From Candidatus Ruminococcus equi (GTDB lineage Bacteria; Bacillota; Clostridia; Oscillospirales; Acutalibacteraceae): a stretch of DNA of 37,570 nt. The position numbers were made by a program, and so were the translations under genes. Each line of letters opens with the position of its first letter. Positions within the stretch are counted from its first letter, which is position 1. This document shows, piece by piece, positions 1-9,426 of this stretch. Where the stretch lies: the NCBI GenBank assembly GCA_018065465.1, contig JAGHTC010000030.1:1-37570 (forward strand), given 5' to 3'. The notes beneath the pieces are model-generated. The model worked only from the letters and a program-made list of their open reading frames with translations, made no database searches and was not told the origin of the DNA.

Positions 1-32
1 CAATGAATATTTGATTTTTTTTACACAATATA

Positions 33-61
33 TGGACAAATAAAGTATTTTTATGTATAAT
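33..61 (+). promoter_or_regulatory. sigma-A type promoter upstream of lipoprotein gene
   Basis: TGGACA (33-38), 17-nt spacer, TATAAT (56-61), 35 nt before the ATG at 96. Confidence 0.65.
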
Positions 62-95
62 AGTTTAGTTAATAAAATAAAGGGCAGGTAATTTT

Positions 96-1286
96 ATGAA
101 AAACTATATGAAAATTGTCGCAGTAGTTTTGGCTTTGGTTATCGCTTTATCGGCGGCTTCATGCTCACTTTCCAAAGATTATTCCTACAAAACAAGCGAC
201 ACAGAACTTCCTATCGGCGTTTATATCTATGCTTTGTACTCAGCCTATAATCAGGCTCAGGGCTTTGCTCAGAAACTCGATACATACGATTCCGAAAAAG
301 GAACCTACGACGGAAAAAAATCTTTCCTTAAACTCGAAATCACAGACGACGACGGCAACAAGGCTACCGCTGACGAGTGGATTAAAGACAATGCCGACAA
401 AACAATGAAAGATATTCTTGCAACACAGAAACTTTTCAAAGAACTCGGTGCAACAGTTGACGAAGCAACTTTGTCAGGTTACGAACAGTCTTGTAAAGAA
501 TACTGGGACTACGGTCCGTACTACGCATACTACGGCGAACAGTACAAAAATCCGTACAAAGACATCTTTGAACCTCTCGGTGTTTCATATGATTCTTTCT
601 ACACAGCAACATATTACAACTCTGCACTCAAAGAGGCTGTTTTCGACAAACTCTACACTGAAGACGGAACAAAGGCTGTCCCCGAAGAAGAACTTACAAA
701 ATACTTTACAGACAGCTACACAAGTTACAAATACTTCAGCACTAACCTCTATGAGTCACAGCCTCAGAATGCAACCACTGAAACAGGCGAAGTATCACAA
801 GAAAACGCTGATGTTGCTTTCTCCGAGGAAAAAGTCGCAGAATACACATCTGCTTTTGAAAACTATGCCGCTTCTATCAATGCAGGCGAAAGTTACAAGA
901 GCGTTGTTGAACGCTATATGTCCGACTACTCTGTTGAAAATGACCCGACAGTAGAAAATGTCGAGATTATGAAAGACTCGACTATCGGCGAGGACCTTGT
1001 CGCAGAAATCGAGAAACTATCTGAGGGTACTGCTTCAACAAAGGTTATCGGCGAAGGAAACACAGCTGTTCTTTACCTCTTCTACAAAGAACCTATCTCC
1101 GAGCAGATAAGCACTTACATCGGTGACAAAGACAAGAAGAAAGCTGTTTTACAAAGTTACAAGCAGGAAGAATTCGACAACTATATCAAAGAAGTAGGCG
1201 AAAGCCTTGAAATTACTATCAGTTCTTCTGCAAAGAACTTCTCACTTAGCAAATTTGAACAGGAAAATAAAACAAGTACCAAATAA
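96..1286 (+). CDS. Lipoprotein, possibly SurA-N/foldase-like
   Basis: 396-aa ORF, signal peptide with lipobox (LSAASC), RBS-like GGGCAGG upstream; family assignment weak. Confidence 0.7.
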   Translation: MKNYMKIVAVVLALVIALSAASCSLSKDYSYKTSDTELPIGVYIYALYSAYNQAQGFAQKLDTYDSEKGTYDGKKSFLKLEITDDDGNKATADEWIKDNADKTMKDILATQKLFKELGATVDEATLSGYEQSCKEYWDYGPYYAYYGEQYKNPYKDIFEPLGVSYDSFYTATYYNSALKEAVFDKLYTEDGTKAVPEEELTKYFTDSYTSYKYFSTNLYESQPQNATTETGEVSQENADVAFSEEKVAEYTSAFENYAASINAGESYKSVVERYMSDYSVENDPTVENVEIMKDSTIGEDLVAEIEKLSEGTASTKVIGEGNTAVLYLFYKEPISEQISTYIGDKDKKKAVLQSYKQEEFDNYIKEVGESLEITISSSAKNFSLSKFEQENKTSTK

Positions 1287-1335
1287 AAAGAATTTTTGAC
1301 CATAAATTGCGGATTATAGTCAGGGAGTGATATTT

Positions 1336-2127
1336 ATGAAAAACTTAATTAAAATTATATCTCTGTCAGTCTGTTTGATTATGTGTTTATCCATATTCGC
1401 TTTTGCCGCTTTTGCAACCGACGGTGTTGCCGAAATCGGTGACGCGGGAGATATTCCACCGGCTACCGAACAGCCCTATACCCAATATCAACCGCAGACA
1501 GAAGAACCGCCACAGCCGCAAACGCAATATCAACCCGAAACGGTTTACACACCACAGCAGGTCGAAACCGAGTACATTCCCCAGCAAGAGAACTACATCA
1601 CGGGCGACGGCAACTACGATTCTGACGGAAACTATGTAGACTCAAACAATTCAAACGGTAATGCGGGCTCTGTTTCCGACTACGCTTCAAGTCTTTACGG
1701 TATCAGTGACATCAACGATAAAGACCTTGAATCAAACCAGTGGAGTGCAATCCAGATTGACGACAAAAAAGATGCCGGCTCTGCCGAAGACTTTTCGTCA
1801 ATTAAGGACAATAAAGAAAAAGGCGACAACGGTACGTGGATACTCTACACAGGCGTTGTACTAATCGGTCTTTCAATACTCGGCATTATCTTCTTTATTG
1901 TTGCTACCGCTACATACAGAAAGAAACTCAAAAAACTCCAGGCTCGTAATTCACGCGAGCGAGGAGACTACAAAAATGAATCAAGAAGCAGAGCAGACTA
2001 TAGCGATGCTTACAAAGTTGATTCTCCGAGAAAAAGACATTATTCAAACGACAAAGATTTGAGCTATTCCGAAAGGAAAAGACTCAAAGCAGATACAGCG
2101 GATATTGTCCTTCCGCGTCAATACTAA
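1336..2127 (+). CDS. Single-pass membrane protein with Pro/Gln/Thr-rich extracellular region
   Basis: Signal peptide, PQTEEPPQPQTQYQPET-like low-complexity region, C-terminal TM then basic tail; start moved to the ATG after GGGAGTG. Confidence 0.7.
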   Translation: MKNLIKIISLSVCLIMCLSIFAFAAFATDGVAEIGDAGDIPPATEQPYTQYQPQTEEPPQPQTQYQPETVYTPQQVETEYIPQQENYITGDGNYDSDGNYVDSNNSNGNAGSVSDYASSLYGISDINDKDLESNQWSAIQIDDKKDAGSAEDFSSIKDNKEKGDNGTWILYTGVVLIGLSILGIIFFIVATATYRKKLKKLQARNSRERGDYKNESRSRADYSDAYKVDSPRKRHYSNDKDLSYSERKRLKADTADIVLPRQY

Positions 2128-2135
2128 ACAACAAA

Positions 2136-2167
2136 GGTGCAACCAATTCGGTTGCACCTTCTTTTTT
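2136..2167. terminator. Intrinsic terminator between convergent genes
   Basis: GGTGCAACC-AATTC-GGTTGCACC perfect 9-bp stem followed by TTCTTTTTTG. Confidence 0.85.
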
Positions 2168-2168
2168 G

Positions 2169-2636
2169 TTATCGAAACAAAATCAACATATATTGACCGT
2201 ATTCTTCATTAAGGCAGTTTATTATTCCGTCTTCTGCCTGTGCGTCCTGCGACACCGTCACCTTACTGCTTGAAATGGTAATTCCGCTTGTGCCGCCGCT
2301 TCCGTAGTATGCAATTCCACTGCGTACCAAGGTGTTACCATCGTTATCTACCGTAACGGGCGGATAGAATTTTTGCACGACTATCGCAAGTTTCGGAGTA
2401 TTTTCAATGCTTATCTCCTTTGTGCTTTCTCCGTCTCCGACATAGGATATAATCGAATAGGGGTTTGTAAATTTTGCCCTCTCCGCCGATGTCACATGCA
2501 TTGTGGTATTTGCAAGGTGCGAACCGACAGTTGAATCAATTATACTGTTATCCGAAACGAAATCGGCTCGCTTTGGCTTGTCGCTTCCGTTCCATTTGCA
2601 CAAGCCGAGATTCGGTGTATATTCAGTAGATGCCAT
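2169..2636 (-). CDS. Phage tail fibre/collar-like protein (short)
   Basis: 155 aa; N-terminus TPNLGLCKWNGSDKPKRADFVSDNSIID resembles XkdV-type fibre N-termini; last gene of structural cassette. Confidence 0.6.
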   Translation of the reverse strand: MASTEYTPNLGLCKWNGSDKPKRADFVSDNSIIDSTVGSHLANTTMHVTSAERAKFTNPYSIISYVGDGESTKEISIENTPKLAIVVQKFYPPVTVDNDGNTLVRSGIAYYGSGGTSGITISSSKVTVSQDAQAEDGIINCLNEEYGQYMLILFR

Positions 2637-3208
2637 TATTCGTCCTCCTCTGTTAAGTTATCAAAATCGTCCCACGACATATCAAGAGCATCAATTTCCG
2701 TAAATGTCATATCTTTTTCGTCGAGTTCATCCCACGAAATGCTATTAAACAGCACCTGCCATTCAAGATGAGCGGGAAGTATTTTTTCGACCTGTGACCT
2801 TATCCATTCTTTTTGGGCCTCGGTGTAATCGCCTTCGGCATAAACCATAACACGATTAAACCGCGGGAATTCGTCTATCACATAGTCCAGATTAAAACTC
2901 GACAACGCCTTGTCAAATCCCGACAAGGTGAAATCTTTGCGACAGATACTTTCGCGCTTTATAAGCATATCCCTTCGTTTATTCAGTGGCAGGTTGTCCA
3001 TTGTCGGGCCGTAAATAAGTTCGTAATTTGTAAGTCCGTAGGTCGACGCCGTCTGGAAAAATGCCTCGTTTAGCATTCTGTTAAGAAGACTGTCAAGCCT
3101 TTCAATTTCAACAGCGTATGCCGAAATCTCACAGTTAACCGTGGTATTTTGAAAGTCATACAGCCCTGTGTCAAAGAGGGCTTTTTTCATTGAAATATAC
3201 GGTCTCAT
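2636..3208 (-). CDS. Phage tail protein I-like / XkdU-YmfQ-like baseplate protein
   Basis: 190 aa, placed directly after the baseplate J-like gene with overlapping ends. Confidence 0.65.
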   Translation of the reverse strand: MRPYISMKKALFDTGLYDFQNTTVNCEISAYAVEIERLDSLLNRMLNEAFFQTASTYGLTNYELIYGPTMDNLPLNKRRDMLIKRESICRKDFTLSGFDKALSSFNLDYVIDEFPRFNRVMVYAEGDYTEAQKEWIRSQVEKILPAHLEWQVLFNSISWDELDEKDMTFTEIDALDMSWDDFDNLTEEDE

Positions 3209-4269
3209 TCTCCCACCTGCCTGAATATGATGTCATACGGATAAACATACTGGTACTGATACGGATGCACATCCATACTGGCGGAAAGAAAAGTAAAGTT
3301 TTTCACTCCGTCTGTATGATAAATTATCTCGCCGATATCTTTCAGCAGAACATCTACGCCGATACCGAGAGAATTTATATACTCACACAGTTTGTTTCTT
3401 ATGGTGATACTTAATTCATCAAAATCATAGCCGTCTTCCTGTTCGAGTCTTACATACAATGTGTAATTCAGTCGTGTTGCCTGATAAACTTTGACATCAA
3501 CATTCAGTTCTCTCGATACATCCATAATATCCTGAACCTGACTTAATACAGAAGCAGTGACAGGTCCGCCTTTTGCGGCGACATATACATTCACCGTTCC
3601 CGTTCCTCGCGCTTTCGGATATACTCCCGCAGAATATACTCCGTCTATACTTTGAGCAAGTTTCTTATAATATACGGAATTAGTACCGTTTGATATATCC
3701 TTGTAACTTTCGAGGACTCTTTTTCGCAAATTTTCGTCATTCTCGGCATTTTCTCCGCCTTCAAACGCATTAAGATTTTTTACGCTCGTAATTCCAACAA
3801 CAGGTGTTACGATAACAGATACCGCACCCGCTTCGACATTTCCGCTTTTTCCCGCAACTTCTGCTGTTACGGGAGCGGTTACCGTTCTTACATTATGGTA
3901 CATAGTTACATCTTCATCGGTTACAAATCTTATTGCTTCATCAGAAGAAGTGCAAATAACCGTACCCGCGCTGACTGTGATATTTTCTGTCGGTATTGTG
4001 TCGGCATAAAAAGTTACCACACCTTTTGCTTTTGTCGCGTCTTTTCTGTTAAGACCTCTACGCTGGGCGTGCATATCAAGATACTCGCCTGTCGCTGTAT
4101 TTACAAACATCTGCCTGAGTACAAAATCAGCCTGAACATTTTGTTTATACAATTCTCCTGCGAGTACTTTGAGCCTCAGCATTATGTCTGATTCATCGTT
4201 TATTTTACACTGTGCCTTGCTTTCATATTCTTCTACCATATTATGTAAAATCTCATCAAAACTACTCAA
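3205..4269 (-). CDS. Baseplate J-like protein (XkdT family)
   Basis: 354 aa; LDMHAQRRGLNRKDATKAKGVVTFYAD, AGKSGNVEAGAV and ENAENDENLRKRVLESY motifs typical of baseplate J. Confidence 0.9.
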   Translation of the reverse strand: MSSFDEILHNMVEEYESKAQCKINDESDIMLRLKVLAGELYKQNVQADFVLRQMFVNTATGEYLDMHAQRRGLNRKDATKAKGVVTFYADTIPTENITVSAGTVICTSSDEAIRFVTDEDVTMYHNVRTVTAPVTAEVAGKSGNVEAGAVSVIVTPVVGITSVKNLNAFEGGENAENDENLRKRVLESYKDISNGTNSVYYKKLAQSIDGVYSAGVYPKARGTGTVNVYVAAKGGPVTASVLSQVQDIMDVSRELNVDVKVYQATRLNYTLYVRLEQEDGYDFDELSITIRNKLCEYINSLGIGVDVLLKDIGEIIYHTDGVKNFTFLSASMDVHPYQYQYVYPYDIIFRQVGE

Positions 4270-4609
4270 ACACTATCACCTCCGTACCTATATCCTGTCC
4301 TTTGTAATTTATTCTTATGTTCACCGTATAAGCATCATTTTCATCCGTTATCGAAACAACTCCAACATAAATATCGGGGATATTCACTACGGCTTCATTT
4401 AGAATAATTTCAAGCCTGTCCTTTGCATTTTCAAAAGAAAAGATGTTTTCCGATACCTCTGCTCCAAACTCTCTGTCATAGACAAAACTGCCCTTTTTTA
4501 CCGAGCAGGCAAGTTTTACTCTTTGGCGGATTTCGTCCGTTCCCGTTATGTAAACCGTGTCACCGTTATCAAGAGTTTTTATGTCTTTATTCTCAATTTT
4601 TACATCCAT
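4262..4609 (-). CDS. gp25/gpW-like baseplate wedge protein (XkdS-like)
   Basis: 115 aa; RQRVKLACSVKKGSFVYDREFGAEV... with position immediately before gpJ. Confidence 0.7.
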   Translation of the reverse strand: MDVKIENKDIKTLDNGDTVYITGTDEIRQRVKLACSVKKGSFVYDREFGAEVSENIFSFENAKDRLEIILNEAVVNIPDIYVGVVSITDENDAYTVNIRINYKGQDIGTEVIVFE

Positions 4610-4610
4610 A

Positions 4611-4958
4611 TCAGGAATTAACCTCCTGTCCGTTGATAAGAACTTTTCCGTTGTTTTTCAACAGAATTGTTGCTCCGCCCGAAGAAAAAAGCATCAATTC
4701 GCCCGGCTCTAAATCCCTTTGCTGTGCTACAACACCCAAGCATACATCCCTGTCATCTGTCGGCAAAACAACACATTTTTCGCCGACTTTCGGAACATAG
4801 GCTATGCCGTAGGGTGCAACACAGCAAAGATTAAATCGGTCATTTGTCGCTCCGACAGAAACTTCATTATTCGATGCACTTGTGACATTGCCGAGCGACG
4901 CATCATCTTTTGAAAAAGAATTTTTCGTTACATAATCAGTCAGCCACATATCAGACAT
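4611..4958 (-). CDS. Baseplate spike/gpV-like protein (XkdR-like)
   Basis: 115 aa OB-fold-like; PKVGEKCVVLPTDD...GGATILLKNNGKVLINGQEV. Confidence 0.6.
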   Translation of the reverse strand: MSDMWLTDYVTKNSFSKDDASLGNVTSASNNEVSVGATNDRFNLCCVAPYGIAYVPKVGEKCVVLPTDDRDVCLGVVAQQRDLEPGELMLFSSGGATILLKNNGKVLINGQEVNS

Positions 4959-5883
4959 CCTTCCTTTTCAGCACGACAGTAGTCACATCTTTTTTTGAAT
5001 TCAGCACATAGCGAACTTCGCTGACATAAAGATTTTCTTCATCAGAGCAAAATTCACTTTTTACTTTTGCACTCCTGCCCAAAATATCGAGGTATCTGCC
5101 CTGACAAATAAGTTTTATATTAAAACTGTTTTTTCGTCCGTTTGATATCATCATATCGGCACATTTCATCGGGGTATCTGTCAAAACTGCGTTGAGATAT
5201 CTCTCCCTTGTAATGCCTCTTTTTTGTGCATCTTCGTTTGTCACTTTGCAAAAATATCCGGAGGAATTTGTAACTTTGATATTCACTCTTGATATTTCTT
5301 CGCACCGCTTTTGTGTCTGTGTCAAAGAGATATAGTTAATATCACCGTCACCTGCGGAAAATACGACTTCGTCTCCGTATGGTGATAAAAAATCAAGTTC
5401 GCCTCGTATATTTATTCTCGGTGTCTTTGAAAAACAGTTGTTGAAAAAGTTGTACACCGCCTGCCAGTTTGACATACCCTTGCTGATTACAAGTTCACCG
5501 AAGTATGTGCTGTCGCTTCCGTTGTATTTTGAAATACCGAAAGGCTTTGCGTGTTTCTCAAAAATAAGATTTGCGTTGGGGTGGTTATATGTCACGGGAA
5601 TACTCTCGTTATCTATCAAAACAGCCGCCATAGAACGGGCACAGATTTTCAAATATGCCCCATCCGTTGAGACTATAGTTTGCTGTTCATCAACAACGCC
5701 GGTAAAAACAATCATATCGTCATCGTATACAACAACGCTTTTCAGTTGTGGTACTTTTTCATAAGAGAAAACCGCCGTCATATCGTCACAGGGAATGTTT
5801 TCTTCCTGATTTATCGACAACGCAAGCGGGCAAAATAAAAGCACCTTTGTATCTTCAATATCTGTAAAAACAAATTTCAGCAT
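4951..5883 (-). CDS. Late control gpD-like / XkdQ-like tail hub protein
   Basis: 310 aa; position between the LysM protein and spike; beta-rich hub-like sequence. Confidence 0.65.
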   Translation of the reverse strand: MLKFVFTDIEDTKVLLFCPLALSINQEENIPCDDMTAVFSYEKVPQLKSVVVYDDDMIVFTGVVDEQQTIVSTDGAYLKICARSMAAVLIDNESIPVTYNHPNANLIFEKHAKPFGISKYNGSDSTYFGELVISKGMSNWQAVYNFFNNCFSKTPRINIRGELDFLSPYGDEVVFSAGDGDINYISLTQTQKRCEEISRVNIKVTNSSGYFCKVTNEDAQKRGITRERYLNAVLTDTPMKCADMMISNGRKNSFNIKLICQGRYLDILGRSAKVKSEFCSDEENLYVSEVRYVLNSKKDVTTVVLKRKDV

Positions 5884-6395
5884 ACTCTCACCTTCTCTAT
5901 ATCTGTCAGGTCGTCTATATATCTTATCTGCGGATTAAGACTTACTAAACTTTCTATCTTTTTCTCATACATATTTGCAATATCCCACAGCGTTTCTCCC
6001 TGTGATACGGTATGTATAATACTTGTATCATCTTCGGTGTTCTCGCTTTTTGTCTCTTTGAAAACGAATTCATAGGTAAGCACATTTTCCTTTGCTTCGC
6101 CGATAAGAGAAAGTTTCTCAAACAGAGCATACATACAGATTGTTTTCGAAATACTCAGTATTCCCTGCTTTTTCAGTTTATAAACCTTTTCAAGGTTTCT
6201 GTATTCTTCAAGGCAGTTTTCGCCGTAGAGTTCACCTACCCCGCTGACGGTCCGAAGATTTTCTCCGAAATCTTTTGAAAAATGCTTTTGATACGGTGAG
6301 CAAAGATTTACAACATCTTTGTCGCTGATAATCTTAATCGACTTTGGATTGTGGTGCCAAGTGTATGAGCAAAATCTCATGGGTACAAGTTTCAT
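5877..6395 (-). CDS. LysM-domain tail protein (XkdP-like)
   Basis: C-terminal LysM HTVSQGETLWDIANMYEKKIESLVSLNPQI; start ATGA-overlaps the 46-aa ORF. Confidence 0.75.
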   Translation of the reverse strand: MKLVPMRFCSYTWHHNPKSIKIISDKDVVNLCSPYQKHFSKDFGENLRTVSGVGELYGENCLEEYRNLEKVYKLKKQGILSISKTICMYALFEKLSLIGEAKENVLTYEFVFKETKSENTEDDTSIIHTVSQGETLWDIANMYEKKIESLVSLNPQIRYIDDLTDIEKVRVC

Positions 6396-6532
6396 TTTAC
6401 GCTTGCCTCCTGTTCGTCAAGAAATGCTCGCACAAAGCGTCTTGCGTCCTGCTCCAAGAATTCCGACAATATGCTTACGCTGTCATCGGGAGCAAGTTCA
6501 TCGGCAAATTCATAATATCTTTCGTTATTCAT
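6392..6532 (-). CDS. 46-aa ORF absent from the supplied track: MNNERYYEFADELAPDDSVSILSEFLEQDARRFVRAFLDEQEASVK
   Basis: Manual translation of the minus strand; ATG overlaps the end of the upstream gene by 8 nt and TGA overlaps the next ATG (ATGA). Confidence 0.65.
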   Translation of the reverse strand: MNNERYYEFADELAPDDSVSILSEFLEQDARRFVRAFLDEQEASVK

Positions 6533-6905
6533 CTTCTACCTCGCTTTGTGTCATATTTTTTGCAGTAATCGTATATTTATCGCAAACATTCTTTGCACCG
6601 TCTGCTACTCGCTTTTTCTCTAAAAGATTACAGCCTTCATATGTATATGTTCTGCTTTTGTCGCAAACGGTCAGGGTAAAGTTACTGCTTGACAGTACAT
6701 CAAAATCGAAAAGCGAAAGAGCGACAAGTTCGAGTACATAATGCTTTTGCTCATTTACCGTGTCAAAAGGCTCACCTGACAAAAACTCGTTTATATCATA
6801 GTGCGAATACTTTTCGTCCGACACAAAATCGGTCACACCGTAGAGCGCAGTTTCGTTGACGGAAAGTGAGATATCCGTGCCTTTTGTTATCCTCAAATGG
6901 TTCAT
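6525..6905 (-). CDS. Phage tail-associated protein, possible tube-like (unverified)
   Basis: 126 aa, predicted beta-rich, TYTYEGCNLLEKKRVADG resembles the C-terminal strand region of tube proteins; position suits a tube. Confidence 0.4.
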   Translation of the reverse strand: MNHLRITKGTDISLSVNETALYGVTDFVSDEKYSHYDINEFLSGEPFDTVNEQKHYVLELVALSLFDFDVLSSSNFTLTVCDKSRTYTYEGCNLLEKKRVADGAKNVCDKYTITAKNMTQSEVEDE

Positions 6906-7339
6906 ACACTTGCCTCCTCATAAAGGCAGTAGCAAAGGTTAACACTGACATCTCTGTATACGGTACGCATTGTGCTTTCGTAAGAAATCGGAAAAAGTTT
7001 TATTGAAGAACAGACTTTTGACACATCGTTTCTTTTGATTGCATCATACAAAGCGTTTGCACATAATGACAGCGAATCACCCGAGTCAAAAGACTTTGCA
7101 TACACACGAAAACGCAGGGTAATATCATACATTCTTCCGACAAGGTTTTCGCCTGCAGATTCACCGATAAACTCGGTACTGATTTGGGTATCGAGAGTAT
7201 CTACCACTATCATTACTTTGGTGATGGGATTCGGGATTTTTTCGCCGGAATATCCCTTTACAAATGTGTATTCACTCAAATGTTCATCGTTTTTTATTCT
7301 CTTTACAAACTCATCAATGTTTTCCTCAATCTGTGTCAT
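6902..7339 (-). CDS. Phage neck/tail-completion-like protein
   Basis: 145 aa; position after head-tail connectors; overlaps both neighbours. Confidence 0.5.
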   Translation of the reverse strand: MTQIEENIDEFVKRIKNDEHLSEYTFVKGYSGEKIPNPITKVMIVVDTLDTQISTEFIGESAGENLVGRMYDITLRFRVYAKSFDSGDSLSLCANALYDAIKRNDVSKVCSSIKLFPISYESTMRTVYRDVSVNLCYCLYEEASV

Positions 7340-7685
7340 AATCGTCCTCCCTCATTTTCTGATATTCAAGAAGAATTGCCCAAATATAGATTATGTCTTT
7401 CCCGACTTTGAACTGTTCACTTGTCACTACTGTATATTTTTGTCCCTCGTGGGTGATAAATGTATTCATCCCTCTTTCAAAAGGATGTGTGGGGTCGCCG
7501 ATATACAGAACATACTGATTATCGAAATATCCCGACGGAATAATCTTGTCGTTTATATAAAGTCTGTGTCGGCGTCTTAACGGCTGGATAAACGCTTTGC
7601 TGTATGTAGTCTGTCCGTCTTTTTCGATTTTAACAGAACTTGCATACTTTTCCATTGCATACCTTATTGTGCTTTTTATACTCAT
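7326..7685 (-). CDS. Phage head-tail joining-like protein
   Basis: TGATG overlap with the upstream gene supports the internal ATG at 7685; position and size of a head-closure protein. Confidence 0.5.
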   Translation of the reverse strand: MSIKSTIRYAMEKYASSVKIEKDGQTTYSKAFIQPLRRRHRLYINDKIIPSGYFDNQYVLYIGDPTHPFERGMNTFITHEGQKYTVVTSEQFKVGKDIIYIWAILLEYQKMREDDYDTD

Positions 7686-8050
7686 CAGACCACCCGACAA
7701 AAAACAAAGTCGTCAGAGCCGACAAGATCAGACACTTCTTCTTTTTCACAAAGCCAAAGTTGCTTTGCCTTGTTTACTGTATCTTCATCAACGGAAAACT
7801 CAACATCGCCCGCCTTAAAACGGCTCAGATTTTCTGCCGACATACAGCAATTTACTTTGTAGTAGGCAAAAACGGCACAAGCGTGAACAAGCCTTTTTCT
7901 GTCCGTTTTACTTGTGCTTTCACTTATCTTCTCATTGAAAAAGCCCATACAGTCAATAATAATCGGCAGGTATTTTGAAATTTCTTCTTCACTTTGTCCC
8001 GACACCAGAGCATATCTCTTTATGACTTCATTAAGACTCAAGGTGCCCAC
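7685..8050 (-). CDS. Phage head-tail connector-like protein
   Basis: 121 aa, helical, immediately downstream of the capsid gene. Confidence 0.5.
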   Translation of the reverse strand: MGTLSLNEVIKRYALVSGQSEEEISKYLPIIIDCMGFFNEKISESTSKTDRKRLVHACAVFAYYKVNCCMSAENLSRFKAGDVEFSVDEDTVNKAKQLWLCEKEEVSDLVGSDDFVFCRVV

Positions 8051-8056
8051 CTCCGA

Positions 8057-9064
8057 TTAGTATGTCAGTTTCTTTGAAGCACCGACAAAAATCTTTGCAA
8101 AACCTGCGATACAGCTGATTGTTGCACGCTCTAACTGGCGGTCAATGAGCTTGTCGTAGTCGGTTGTAACATCGCCCGCTTTGACCATTTCGAGAGCGCA
8201 GTTTTTGTCAAGACCGATAATAAGGTCGGAAGAAATGGAAGAAGTGTGAATGAGGTTTGCACCCAAAGGTGTTACCATCTTGCCGCTGCCCTGGAAATTG
8301 AGTCCCGCTACAGCGTCTTTCATCTCGTCCATTTTGAGAATCTGTGTCATTGCGCCTGTCGGGGCAAGGATAGTATTGAGTTTGTAAGGTGACAAACTCG
8401 CCCAAAGGGAAACAAGGTCAGCGTAGGTGATTGTGTCTGCTGTTGCGGTAGAGATACCGGAACAAGCGTTGTTGTTGCCGTCACCGTTTAAAATTACATT
8501 AACGGCGTCGTTTAACTGTGCTTTTGCAATATATGCACCAATCTGCTTAAGTGTTACCGTAAACAGGTCAAGACGCTGGAAACGAAGAGCCTCGTATGAT
8601 GATACAAGCATTCTTCCGCGCTTTTGAAGTTTTACAAGGTTTTCCTGGGTTTTTACAACTGTCTGGGGAATGACTGCACCCTCGCCTACTGCTGCAAGTG
8701 ACTTGTCATCGTCTGTCGGATTTGATGTGATTGAACGGTAGTCCATACCGTCAATCATGGTTACGGTTGCAACAATATCGGAAAGAGCGTCTGCTTCTTC
8801 CATACCCTGCATTACCGCTCTGCTGACATATTCGGGGAAAAGTGCCGATGAATTTGAAGTCTGAAAAAATTTCTCAACACAGTCGGAACCTACTCCGCTT
8901 ACTTTGATGTCAAATCTTTTGAGCTGTCTTGAAAATGCGTCTAAACCGTCAAGTTCGGTGCCCTTGTAGTTTTCGCTCGGGTCTATTTTTTCGAGTACAT
9001 CTGTCAGGCTTTTGCCTGTCTGGTACATACCTTTTTCAAGTGTTATGTTTTCATATAAAGCCAT
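8057..9064 (-). CDS. HK97-fold major capsid protein
   Basis: 335 aa; SEEFP-like N-terminal arm, VVKTQENLVKLQKRGRMLVSSYEALRFQRLDLF, syntenic after prohead protease. Confidence 0.75.
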   Translation of the reverse strand: MALYENITLEKGMYQTGKSLTDVLEKIDPSENYKGTELDGLDAFSRQLKRFDIKVSGVGSDCVEKFFQTSNSSALFPEYVSRAVMQGMEEADALSDIVATVTMIDGMDYRSITSNPTDDDKSLAAVGEGAVIPQTVVKTQENLVKLQKRGRMLVSSYEALRFQRLDLFTVTLKQIGAYIAKAQLNDAVNVILNGDGNNNACSGISTATADTITYADLVSLWASLSPYKLNTILAPTGAMTQILKMDEMKDAVAGLNFQGSGKMVTPLGANLIHTSSISSDLIIGLDKNCALEMVKAGDVTTDYDKLIDRQLERATISCIAGFAKIFVGASKKLTY

Positions 9065-9079
9065 AATTTTGCCTCCCTC

Positions 9080-9412
9080 TTAAAGAATAATGCCGACACG
9101 GTCTGTGCCGACTGTTACGACAAGATAACTTTTTCCGCTTTCTGCTGACTTTACGCCAGTTGAAGCCGCTACAAGGATGTTGTAGCCCGCTGTGATTGTT
9201 GAATCGCTAGTTGCAAGTTCAACGTAGCCCTCTAGCTGTACAGTTGCGTAACCGTTTCGAACGCCTACGCATACGCCGATAAAGTCATCGTTTGCACTGC
9301 ATGGTGTAACGGTATCGGATGCACTCATTTTTACGAGTGAACCTGCTTCTACCGTACTGCTTGCAATAAATGTTGCTACGTTTTCGCCGTAGCCCTTAAA
9401 ATTTACATTCAT
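9080..9412 (-). CDS. Capsid decoration/cement-like protein (DUF2190-like)
   Basis: 110 aa beta-rich; ASSTVEAGSLVKMSASDTVTPCSANDDFIGVCVG, between protease and capsid. Confidence 0.6.
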   Translation of the reverse strand: MNVNFKGYGENVATFIASSTVEAGSLVKMSASDTVTPCSANDDFIGVCVGVRNGYATVQLEGYVELATSDSTITAGYNILVAASTGVKSAESGKSYLVVTVGTDRVGIIL

Positions 9413-9426
9413 GGTTTACCTCCGAA

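Noticed and set aside
418-954. 178-aa ORF overlapping the first lipoprotein, and other long antisense or shifted ORFs in the track
   Set aside because: Lie inside well-supported genes, show low-complexity or Ser/Cys/Arg-biased shadow-frame composition, and lack RBS or domain motifs.
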